From the NCBI RefSeq assembly GCF_008369325.1, contig NZ_VOBI01000026.1, forward strand, positions 1 through 58,571: 58,571 nucleotides of DNA, in the 5' to 3' direction. The position numbers and the translations under genes were made by a program. This stretch comes from Pseudomonas sp. ANT_H12B (lineage in GTDB: Bacteria > Pseudomonadota > Gammaproteobacteria > Pseudomonadales > Pseudomonadaceae). Position 1 is the stretch's first letter. The number at the start of each line of letters is the position of its first letter. Positions 51,414 to 58,571 of the stretch are shown in pieces. Below the pieces are notes generated by a model that saw nothing but the letters and a program-made list of their open reading frames with translations, searched no databases and was not told where the DNA came from.

Positions 51414-54400
51414 ATGTTCGTACCTGACAAGGTCCTGGCCTTGAACAACACCATCGGGATGCTGGTGGTCGCCGCCATGAACCCTGATCAGCCGGACGTC
51501 GAAGCACTGCTCGGTGATTTTCGGCTTTGTCTGAACGACTACGAGTCCTGGGCCGAAAGCTTCTGGACCGGGCGGGCGCTGGATGTCGAGCAGGTGTTCA
51601 AGGTCGGTAACGAAGTTCGCCTCAGCGCACCAAAAAACTCCACGACTCCGGTCAGTTCAATAGTCGCCACGTGCCCGGTCAGCGGTTCTTTGACGCTGGT
51701 GCATATGTTCGACACCGCGCGTTTCGTTCCGATTGGCGATACACCGGTGATGCTTGAGCCTCTGATTTCCGAGGTTGCAGGCCAACAGGAGTTTGGCGAG
51801 CCGATCTACCGTGACATCGGCCCCGGCGGCATCCTGGAAATTCTCGATTGCCAGCGCAGTCTGCGTTACCGCATCACCTTTTTCCCCAATGTTGGCGCTG
51901 ATCACGTCAAAACGCTCTATGCCTCCTATCAGGGCGTGATCGGTGAACTTGAAGGTTGGCTGCGTAACGAGTGGACCACCGAGTTCGAGCCGTCGTGGGC
52001 AGGGTTCTGCGAGGCAGGATTCATCAAACGCCACGGCATGCTGCAACAGGCTGACTGGCGCGGCCTCGAGAATTCGCTGAACAGTTTGTGGGATGACGTG
52101 AGGCAGATCTATGCCCTGGTGGCGGACCTGCAAGCCAATAGCGAAAAGCTCCTTGAATACCTGACCCAAGGCGAACTTGAGACGTTGCTGAACGCTTCGG
52201 CTGAAGCCATCGCCAATGTGTTGCTGATGCTGAGCGACGAGCCGTTGATGTTCTTACATCTTGCGGCGTTCACCAGTTGGCTGCGGATGTTGCCGCCGCA
52301 GTACGTCGCTGAAGTCGTGGCGGAAATTCGCACAGGTGTATTGATCGGATTCCTGCTGGCGAGCTTCACCGCTCCTCTAGGTGTAAAACTCGGCATAAGC
52401 GCCAAAGTGCTGGTCAAGATCAAGTCTGATCGGGCGCGAGACTGGCTGGCAGCCGCGAGTATGCGACTGGCCGAGCGTACGGCGAAGTCCGACTTTACAG
52501 GCCACGCTGGCGCGCTCAAACCGCTCGTGGTCAGCGCTCGAAATGTCCTGTTGAAACCTGCGCCTGTCGTGCCGTTGCAGATTACCGCCGGTGTCTTTCC
52601 TGCGGTTCTGGTGAAGAACCCGGTCGCGATCGCTCGCGACAAATCCGCGGCCATGACCAGGATTAGCAGGCAGGAACATTACGATGATGTCTCTACTCCG
52701 GCGAAAAACCCGAACGGCGACAGTGCCGATTCGGCAGACAGAACCGCCACCAACGGTTGCCCGGTGTCGATGGTCACCGGCGAAGAGCTACTGACCCTGA
52801 CCGATGGTTCGCTGGACGGGATTTTGCCATTCGACTTTGCCCGGCTCTACCGCACCAGCGCGGCGCAGATCGATTGCGGACTCGGATTCGGCTGGAGTCA
52901 CTCCCTCGCCCATCGGCTGGATATCGATGAAACGCAGGTCGTCTGGACCGATCACGAAAACCGCCGTACGACCTTTCCCCTACCGAGTGTCGAGCGCCCT
53001 ACGATTCACAACAGTCTGTCCCGAGCGGCGATATATCTGGGCGATCAACCCGAGGAGCTGGTCCTTGCACTGACGGGTGAAACAGCACGGTTTTACCACT
53101 TTCGTACAGGGCGACTGACGGCGATCAGCGATGCCTATGGCAACCGACTGACCGTGCAGCGCGACTCTTCTGACAGGATCAAGCGCCTCGACAATGGCGC
53201 CGGACGTTCCTTGCTGTTGCGCTATGAGCGCCGGCACATTGTCGCCGTCGAGTATCAGAGCTTTCATCCCGCCGACACTCTCGAAGACGCCTGGCGTACC
53301 GAACAGACACTGGTTGCCTACCGCTATGACGCCTGTCATCGCTTGATTGAAGCGACCAACGCCGCCAACGAAAGCGAACGGTACGACTACGACGAGCAGC
53401 AGGTGATCCTGCAGCGGCAACTGGCCGGTGGGGCGAGTTTCTTCTGGGAATGGGAAAGGTCCGGCAAGGCTGCCCGATGCGTGCGGCACTGGGCGAGTTT
53501 TTCGCAAATGGATACATGCTATGTCTGGGACGACAACGGCGGTGTGGTGGTTAAAAACGCCGACGGCAGCGAAGAGGTTTACGAGCACGACGATCAGGCG
53601 CGGCTGATGCGCCAGGTCGAACCTGATGGGGCCGAACACCTCAAGGCCTACGACGACAAAGGCCGGCTGATTGCCGAACAGGACCCGTTAGGGGCGATTA
53701 CTCAATACCGATACGACGAGATCGGGCGGCTGATCGCGCTGATTCCGTCCGAAGGTGAACCGACTTCCTACGAGTACAGAAATGGTTTCCTGCATGCACG
53801 GTATCGCGGTAAAGCGGTGTGGAAATATCAGCGCAATGTTCAGGGAGATGTGACTGAGGTCACTGATCTCGACGGTCACGCAACCCATTACCACCACGAT
53901 GCCCAAGGACGACTACTGTCGATCCGCTACCCGGACAACTGCCGGCATGTCTTCGGCTGGAACGCCTTGGGACAACTGCTCGAAGAAACCTTGCCTGATG
54001 GTGGTCAGCGCCGCTTTTCCTACGACGCCTTGGGCCGACAGATTACCCGTCAGGACGAACACGGTGCGGTCACTCACTATCAGTGGGATGCCGTCGGCCG
54101 ACTGATCCAGACGACGGTTGCTACCGGTGCCAGCCGCGCTTTCAGCTACAACGCCTACGGAAAAATCACCGCCGAACGTGATGAGCTGGGCCGCATCACC
54201 CGTTATGAGTACGCCGAAGACCTGCACCTGGTCAGTCGCCGGATCAATCCTGACGGCACCCAACTGCGTTATCGCTACGACAATGCCCAGCTATTGCTGA
54301 CCGAGATTGAAAACGAATCCGGCGAAAAATATCGGCTGGACTACACCGCCAATGGATTGATCCGACAGGAAACCGGCTTCGATGGACGACGCATCGCGTA

Positions 54401-56084
54401 CGCCTACGATCTCAAGGGTCGCCTGCTGGAGAAAATCGAGTTCGGCGACGACGGCTCGCAGTTAATTACGGGTTATCAGCGGGATTCGGCTGGGCGGTTG
54501 CTGGTCAAATCCCTGCCCGATGGCTTCAAGGTGCAATACCGGTACGACCAACTCGGTCGACTGCTCAGTGTTGACGACGGTCACGACCATCCGCTGGGAT
54601 TCGAGTACGACCAACAGGACCGGTTGATCACCGAGCATCAGAGTTGGGCCACCCTGCGCTATGGCTACGACGCCTGTGGTCACCTCAGCCGCATGGGCCT
54701 GCCGGACGGCAGCAAACTCGATTATCACCGCGCCAAGGGCGGCACGCTGACGGCCATCGACCTCAATGGCACCCGACTGACGTCGCATACATTCCAGGCC
54801 GGTCGCGAACAAAACCGTCAGCAGGGTCTGCTGCTCAGCGATTACCAATACGACGAACAGGGCCGCCTGAAGGCCCACGCCGTCAGCCAAAAGCAACAAC
54901 CGCTGTATCGCCGCGACTATGCCTACAGCGCCAACGGCAACCTCGACGCCATTTCCGACACGCGACATGGCCAACGCAGCTATCAATACGACCCACTCGA
55001 CCACCTGATCCGCGTCCGCCACTCCCGCGATCACCAACCGGAAAGCTTCGCCCACGACCCAGCGGGCAACCTGTTGATGCAGGACCGTCCAGGCCCCGCC
55101 ACCGTCAAAGGCAATCGCCTGCTCGTGCAAGGCGACCGCCACTACGATTACGACGCCTTCGGCAACCTCATCCGCGAACGCCGCGGCACCGCGCAAAAAC
55201 TCGTCACAGAGTACCGTTACGACTGCCAGCATCGACTGATCGGCGTCACCCTGCCCAACGGCAGCCAGGCAACCTACCGCTACGACGCCTTCGGCCGCCG
55301 CATCAGCAAAACCGTCGACGGTAAAATCACCGAGTTTTTCTGGCAGGGCGACCACCTCGTCGCTGAAAGCAGTCGCGAGCATTACCGCAGCTACGTCTAC
55401 GAACCCGGCACCTTCTGCCCGCTAGCCATGCTCGACGGCAAAGGCCCACGCCAGGCGTTCCCGTTCTACTACCAACTCAACCACCTCGGCACACCGCAAG
55501 AACTCACCGACTACAGCGGCGACATCGTCTGGGCTGCGCAATACACAGCGTACGGCCGCCTGACCCGCCTCAATCGCGACACTCATCAGGTGCTTGATCA
55601 ACCCTTGAGGTTTCAGGGGCAGTATTTCGATGCGGAAACGGGCCTGCATTACAACCGGCATCGCTACTACAATCCGGACGTCGGACGGTATCTGACGCAA
55701 GATCCGATCAAGCTGGCCGGTGGGTTAAACGGATATCGGTACGCGCGGAGTCCGACGGGGTGGGTTGATCCGTTGGGGTTGAGTGAGTGTCCGGGAGGGG
55801 ATGGGTGTAAGAGGCCGTCGTTTGGGGATGAGGATCCGGCGGTAGGTGTCAGGATTGACGAGGGAACGCCCGATGTTCCATCTCCAAAACAACATAATCG
55901 GTATTTGTACCGCGGAGACTCAAGAGAGTCGTGGGAGATTTTTGAGGCAGGGTTTGAGCCCTTGGGAGACAGTAGGGACTGTCAGATTTTTTGTGTTCGG
56001 GCCCTTAACGGCCTGCCGGCAGGCAGGCCGTGCTTTTACCAGGTAGGCCTGATAAATCGATCTCCGTACAGAATCGCGAACTGA
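51414..56084 (+). CDS. Rhs/YD-repeat polymorphic toxin with truncated tip
   Basis: A 1556-residue protein. Residues 1-440 are an unrecognised N-terminal region with a hydrophobic stretch near 305-325 and no PAAR domain. A DUF6531-like segment begins near residue 448 (CPVSMVTGEELL), and YD repeats run from about 560 to 1370. The Rhs core ends near residue 1456 (RYLTQDPIKLAGG, then DPLGLS). The variable tip (1459 onward) has YRGDSRESWEIFEAGF, resembling the first motif of pertussis-toxin-like ADP-ribosyltransferases. From residue 1521 the reading frame runs into an IS256-family end, so the catalytic remainder of the tip is lost. No immunity gene follows. Confidence 0.85.
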   Translation: MFVPDKVLALNNTIGMLVVAAMNPDQPDVEALLGDFRLCLNDYESWAESFWTGRALDVEQVFKVGNEVRLSAPKNSTTPVSSIVATCPVSGSLTLVHMFDTARFVPIGDTPVMLEPLISEVAGQQEFGEPIYRDIGPGGILEILDCQRSLRYRITFFPNVGADHVKTLYASYQGVIGELEGWLRNEWTTEFEPSWAGFCEAGFIKRHGMLQQADWRGLENSLNSLWDDVRQIYALVADLQANSEKLLEYLTQGELETLLNASAEAIANVLLMLSDEPLMFLHLAAFTSWLRMLPPQYVAEVVAEIRTGVLIGFLLASFTAPLGVKLGISAKVLVKIKSDRARDWLAAASMRLAERTAKSDFTGHAGALKPLVVSARNVLLKPAPVVPLQITAGVFPAVLVKNPVAIARDKSAAMTRISRQEHYDDVSTPAKNPNGDSADSADRTATNGCPVSMVTGEELLTLTDGSLDGILPFDFARLYRTSAAQIDCGLGFGWSHSLAHRLDIDETQVVWTDHENRRTTFPLPSVERPTIHNSLSRAAIYLGDQPEELVLALTGETARFYHFRTGRLTAISDAYGNRLTVQRDSSDRIKRLDNGAGRSLLLRYERRHIVAVEYQSFHPADTLEDAWRTEQTLVAYRYDACHRLIEATNAANESERYDYDEQQVILQRQLAGGASFFWEWERSGKAARCVRHWASFSQMDTCYVWDDNGGVVVKNADGSEEVYEHDDQARLMRQVEPDGAEHLKAYDDKGRLIAEQDPLGAITQYRYDEIGRLIALIPSEGEPTSYEYRNGFLHARYRGKAVWKYQRNVQGDVTEVTDLDGHATHYHHDAQGRLLSIRYPDNCRHVFGWNALGQLLEETLPDGGQRRFSYDALGRQITRQDEHGAVTHYQWDAVGRLIQTTVATGASRAFSYNAYGKITAERDELGRITRYEYAEDLHLVSRRINPDGTQLRYRYDNAQLLLTEIENESGEKYRLDYTANGLIRQETGFDGRRIAYAYDLKGRLLEKIEFGDDGSQLITGYQRDSAGRLLVKSLPDGFKVQYRYDQLGRLLSVDDGHDHPLGFEYDQQDRLITEHQSWATLRYGYDACGHLSRMGLPDGSKLDYHRAKGGTLTAIDLNGTRLTSHTFQAGREQNRQQGLLLSDYQYDEQGRLKAHAVSQKQQPLYRRDYAYSANGNLDAISDTRHGQRSYQYDPLDHLIRVRHSRDHQPESFAHDPAGNLLMQDRPGPATVKGNRLLVQGDRHYDYDAFGNLIRERRGTAQKLVTEYRYDCQHRLIGVTLPNGSQATYRYDAFGRRISKTVDGKITEFFWQGDHLVAESSREHYRSYVYEPGTFCPLAMLDGKGPRQAFPFYYQLNHLGTPQELTDYSGDIVWAAQYTAYGRLTRLNRDTHQVLDQPLRFQGQYFDAETGLHYNRHRYYNPDVGRYLTQDPIKLAGGLNGYRYARSPTGWVDPLGLSECPGGDGCKRPSFGDEDPAVGVRIDEGTPDVPSPKQHNRYLYRGDSRESWEIFEAGFEPLGDSRDCQIFCVRALNGLPAGRPCFYQVGLINRSPYRIAN

Positions 56085-56170
56085 TTCATCGCACTTTTCC
56101 AGTCATGGGCCGCAGAGCCCCCGTTTGCAGTGATATTGCGCAGTCCAAGCCAAATCAGTTTGGTGGCCCC
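55974..56170 (-). mobile_element. Remnant of an IS256-family insertion sequence
   Basis: The left end starts GGGACTGTCAGATTTTTTGT, an IS256-type terminal repeat, and is followed on the minus strand by the C-terminus of the transposase. The element breaks off near 56170, so about one end survives. It interrupts the rhs gene. Confidence 0.8.
56036..56169 (-). pseudogene. IS256-family transposase, C-terminal fragment
   Basis: Minus-strand translation gives ATKLIWLGLRNITANGG, then HDWKSAMNQFAILYGDRF and a stop, matching the usual C-terminus of Mutator/IS256-type transposases. The catalytic part and start are missing. Beyond 56169 the frame no longer resembles the family. A GGCCTGCCGGCAGGCAGGCC dyad follows the stop and may be its terminator. 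Confidence 0.85.
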
Positions 56171-56209
56171 AGCGAGAAGCCGGGCTTTGAATCATCAGTA
56201 ACGAGGAGG

Positions 56210-56578
56210 TTACCCACCCGAACCACTCGTCTCGCCTCCCGAACTCCCACCACTTCCATTCATCCCGGAATCACCAGAACTACCGGATCCTCCAGACCCA
56301 CTCCCAGAACCGCTCCCCATCGAACTCCCACCACTCATTGACCCGCTCCCCGCCCCCGGGCTGGTGCTACTCCCGTTCGCATCACCGCCATTGCCGCGAT
56401 TAATCGTGCCTGGCGGCAGCGCATTCCCGTCCGCGGAATCCGCATTCATTTCAGAGGAAGGAGGCATGCCGCCCTTGTCGACCGGCGCATCGTTACCGGA
56501 AGACTGAGCAAACGCCGCCATTGAACTGACCGACAAAAAGCCGACCAATGTCAGGGTCGTAAATGTTGACCTGATCAT
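56210..56578 (-). CDS. Exported Gly/Ser-rich small protein
   Basis: A 122-residue protein of unknown function with a signal peptide (about 1-24, ending AAFA) and a mature part that is first polar and then almost only Gly and Ser from about residue 70. The ATG follows AAGGAG. The stop is 40 bases from the IS256 remnant, so the C-terminus might have been altered, but the frame is closed and plausible. Confidence 0.65.
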   Translation of the reverse strand: MIRSTFTTLTLVGFLSVSSMAAFAQSSGNDAPVDKGGMPPSSEMNADSADGNALPPGTINRGNGGDANGSSTSPGAGSGSMSGGSSMGSGSGSGSGGSGSSGDSGMNGSGGSSGGETSGSGG

Positions 56579-56678
56579 GGTGCATCTCCTTTAAAGGCTG
56601 CTTACCTGATTTCTGGCAGTGATCGCTTTTTGAAGGTGCCGCTCATTCGACAAGCGGCGATGCGCCACTGGCCATGAA

Positions 56679-56897
56679 TCAACTGGGTTCGTCAGAACCA
56701 TCATTTCCGGCAATATCCGGATCATCCGGGAGTGCTTCAACATCCGTATCAGTGCGCCTTACATCGTCGTTTGGCACTTGCTCTACACCGGCGTCATCAT
56801 CAGGTGGACGTTGGTCGCGACTCAGTGAGTCGGTCGGTGAAGGCAACGGATATTCAGGGGTTTCGTCGATGTCGGAGTCTTTCGGGTCAGTGTTCAT
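56679..56897 (-). CDS. Small acidic protein
   Basis: A 72-residue protein rich in Asp, Glu and Pro, with no signal peptide or recognised domain (MNTDPKDSDIDETPEYPLPS...). AGAGGTGG precedes the ATG. Probably disordered and cytoplasmic. Function unknown. Confidence 0.6.
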   Translation of the reverse strand: MNTDPKDSDIDETPEYPLPSPTDSLSRDQRPPDDDAGVEQVPNDDVRRTDTDVEALPDDPDIAGNDGSDEPS

Positions 56898-56993
56898 AAA
56901 CCACCTCTGGAGGGGCCTGAAAAGCAGGCCCTGAAGTTTCGAGGTTTGGCGGACGCCGGGCGTTCGATCAAAGGGACGATCGGTCACTCCGGA

Positions 56994-57179
56994 TCAATCG
57001 TCGTCTTCATCAACTTCGTCTTCAAATTCGGTTTGGCCCACATCGCCTGCGTCATCGGCATCGTTGAGCGGCACTGTTGCGTCATCCATCAGCGAGCCTG
57101 GGTCTTCGTTGCCAGGATCGTTAATGAACGGCAGGCCGCTCGGGCCTTTTTCTTCCTTGCCTTCGGTTTCAGGAGTCAT
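56994..57179 (-). CDS. Small acidic protein
   Basis: A 61-residue protein ending in a run of Asp and Glu, beginning MTPETEGKEEKGPSG. GAGG precedes the ATG at 57179. It is similar in size and composition to the gene at 56679 but the sequences do not clearly align. Function unknown. Confidence 0.55.
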   Translation of the reverse strand: MTPETEGKEEKGPSGLPFINDPGNEDPGSLMDDATVPLNDADDAGDVGQTEFEDEVDEDDD

Positions 57180-57261
57180 GGCATGCCTCACAACATTCAG
57201 GGGTGTACGAAGTTCGAGCCGGCCTGTGACCAAACGTTCCGGAGTCCTACACGCAGATACG

Positions 57262-57286
57262 AAAAACCCGGCGCTTGGCCGGGTTT
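57262..57286 (-). terminator. Terminator of the first glycine-zipper gene
   Basis: On the minus strand AAACCCGGCC and GCCGGGTTTTT pair around AAGC, ending in a T run. Confidence 0.85.
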
Positions 57287-57307
57287 CTGGTGGGACTCGA
57301 TGTCGAA

Positions 57308-57736
57308 TCAGTGACCTTTGTTCCTGTGCTTGTTTTTATGCTTATGTTTGTGGCCGCCACCGGAATGGGATTTGCCGCTGTCAGTACCCAGGTTATTACC
57401 CACAGCACCGCCGGCTGCACCGCCCAGACCTGCACCAATGGTTGAACCGGTTGAGCCGCCGAGGCTATTGCCGATCACCGAACCGCCCGCCGACCCTAAA
57501 CCACCGCCGATGGCCGCTTCTGTGCGACTGCCTTTATTTGCACCGACCGCGCTACCTGCCGCGCCGCCAACGCCTGCGCCAATCGCTGCCCCGGTGCTGC
57601 CGCCCATTTGCTGGCCGACCACATTGCCCAGTGCACCGCCAATACCACCGCCAACTGCAGCGGTACCATCACCGGCAGCCATTGCACCTTGAGCGACCAA
57701 AAGTCCCAGAACCACTGTGGACAATGTCAAACGCAT
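57308..57736 (-). CDS. Exported glycine-zipper protein
   Basis: A 142-residue protein with a signal peptide (about 1-21, ending AMAAG) and repeated Gly-zipper segments (GGALGNVVGQQMGG, GAAIGAGVGGAAGS and similar), followed by a His/Lys-rich tail (HKHKHKNKH). Such proteins may insert in the membrane or assemble; the tail could bind metal. Function unknown. It is a paralogue of the gene at 57929. Confidence 0.75.
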   Translation of the reverse strand: MRLTLSTVVLGLLVAQGAMAAGDGTAAVGGGIGGALGNVVGQQMGGSTGAAIGAGVGGAAGSAVGANKGSRTEAAIGGGLGSAGGSVIGNSLGGSTGSTIGAGLGGAAGGAVGNNLGTDSGKSHSGGGHKHKHKNKHRNKGH

Positions 57737-57884
57737 GATATGAACCTCTAGATTCCGTATCGGGGGTAAGAGAACGCGCTACGGATAGGCGCGAGTCTAG
57801 CATCTGCGCCCACTGAATCCCGCCAGCGATGAAGGTTGGACAGCTGCAAATTCGAAGTGCGCGAAATAGAAACATCCAGATACC

Positions 57885-57911
57885 AAAAGCCCGGCATCTA
57901 GCCGGGCTTTT
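57885..57911 (-). terminator. Terminator of the second glycine-zipper gene
   Basis: AAAAGCCCGGC and GCCGGGCTTTT pair around ATCTA, with a T run on the minus strand. Confidence 0.88.
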
Positions 57912-57928
57912 GAGCTGATCGTTCAGGA

Positions 57929-58300
57929 TCAATGACGCTTGTGACCTTTGGCCAGGTTGCTGCCTACGCCGCCGCCCAATGCACCGCCCAAGCCTGCGCC
58001 GATGGTGGAACCGGTCTTGCCGCCCAGGCTGTTGCCGATCACCGAACCGCCCGCCGCGCCGACGCCGCCGCCAATCGCTGCCTTGGTGCGGCTGCCTTTA
58101 CGTGCAGCAACAGCACTGCCGGCTGCGCCCGCTACACCAGCACCAATCGCTGCACCGGTGCTGCCGCCCATTTTCTGGCCGACGACATTACCCAGCGCAC
58201 CACCCAGACCACCACCGAGTGCGGCAGTGCCGTCGCCAGCAGCCATTGCACCTTGAGCAACCAAAAGACCCAGAACCAGAGCAGGCAATGTTAAACGCAT
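57929..58300 (-). CDS. Exported glycine-zipper protein, paralogue
   Basis: A 123-residue relative of the protein at 57308, with nearly the same signal peptide (MRLTLPALVLGLLVAQGAMA) and zipper repeats, but a short tail (KGHKRH) in place of the His/Lys-rich one. The ATG at 58300 is chosen because it matches the paralogue and has GAGG upstream; an in-frame extension 16 codons upstream is unlikely. The pair arose by duplication, and each copy has its own terminator. Confidence 0.75.
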   Translation of the reverse strand: MRLTLPALVLGLLVAQGAMAAGDGTAALGGGLGGALGNVVGQKMGGSTGAAIGAGVAGAAGSAVAARKGSRTKAAIGGGVGAAGGSVIGNSLGGKTGSTIGAGLGGALGGGVGSNLAKGHKRH

Positions 58301-58483
58301 GACGAGAACCTCAAAAAAAGGGGGGAACCGAAAGGCCGGAAAATTCAATGTTTAATCGCAGGCAACGCCCACGCACAAACGGCCGTAACCTCACTATTGG
58401 CGACGGTTGGACAGCGTTTATGGAAAAGGTTTTATGACAGGCAAAAAAAAGGTTCTTCACGGAATCCCGGGAAACACAGAAAC

Positions 58484-58546
58484 AAGAACGCCGATTTGAT
58501 TGATGATGTTCGTGCGAGCAAACACATCTAACAAACCGGCGTTCTT
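58484..58546. repeat. 15-bp inverted repeat at the right edge
   Basis: AAGAACGCCGATTTG and CAAACCGGCGTTCTT are complementary with one mismatch around a 33-base loop, itself partly self-complementary (GATGT/ACATC). It ends directly before an ATG at 58547. Confidence 0.65.
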
Positions 58547-58571
58547 ATGCGCGATATTAATACTTTCCTTC
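58547..58571 (+). CDS. Start of an unidentified gene cut by the window edge
   Basis: ATG followed by codons for RDINTFL, open to the window end. No clear ribosome binding site, and too short to assign a family. It could be chance. Confidence 0.25.

Noticed and set aside
58484..58546. Integron attC site
   Set aside because: The dyad is superficially similar, but no GTTRRRY core site, integrase or cassette array was seen.

Overview
The window looks like chromosome of a Pseudomonas of the fluorescens group. The oprF-sigX-cmpX-crfX-cmaX cluster, the nasST / nasA / nirBD-nasC nitrate-assimilation locus, the prpB-prpC-acnD-prpF-prpD methylcitrate operon, rmf next to pyrD, the divergent ppsA/ppsR pair and the many short palindromes of the type TGTGGGAGCGAGC...GCTCGCTCCCACA are all typical of that genus. 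GC content is high throughout except in a few regulatory gaps. No rRNA, tRNA, CRISPR array or prophage was seen.

Layout. 1-128: end of an IS3-family element inserted in a REP-like palindrome. 139-6860: CHASE-PAS-GGDEF diguanylate cyclase, rlmKL, rmf with a hairpin-rich leader, pyrD. 6950-18632: nitrate/nitrite assimilation, made of three transcription units (nasST; nasA plus a PP2C/kinase fusion; nirBD-nasC-cobA). Each unit begins with a sigma54-type promoter, then a hexaloop hairpin of the kind bound by ANTAR proteins, then an intrinsic terminator, so NasT made here probably antiterminates all three, including its own operon. 18722-22676: envelope-stress cluster oprF, sigX, cmpX, crfX, cmaX, preceded by rraA and an alpha/beta hydrolase. 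24415-27783: ppsA and its regulatory kinase/phosphorylase ppsR, divergent. 27920-30351: a MocR-type regulator divergent from an EamA exporter. 30374-38903: propionate catabolism (2-methylcitrate cycle) under a GntR regulator with two matching operator palindromes. 39203-42266: a tightly packed triad of retropepsin-like protease, inactive-transglutaminase membrane protein and RimK-like ATP-grasp ligase. 42484-45424: pabB, thrH, cysH. 45790-48326: sigma54-type promoter, GntR-type palindrome, NCS1 transporter and an Asp/Glu-racemase-superfamily enzyme, probably for scavenging nitrogen from a hydantoin- or purine-like compound. 48333-51152: YitT-like membrane protein, BdcA-like dehydrogenase, HAD phosphatase. 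51414-56170: a large Rhs/YD-repeat protein whose ADP-ribosyltransferase-like tip is cut by an IS256-family remnant. 56210-58300: five small minus-strand genes (Gly/Ser-rich exported protein, two acidic proteins, two paralogous glycine-zipper proteins).

The most interesting material is (i) the nitrate regulon with three linked sigma54/ANTAR attenuators, two of which seem to carry only one hexaloop hairpin, together with a phosphatase-kinase fusion of unknown role; (ii) the protease / transglutaminase-like / ATP-grasp triad; (iii) the broken Rhs toxin; (iv) a racemase-family enzyme with Gly in place of its first catalytic Cys, as in arylmalonate decarboxylase. Functions come from recognised motifs and gene order. 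No database search was run.
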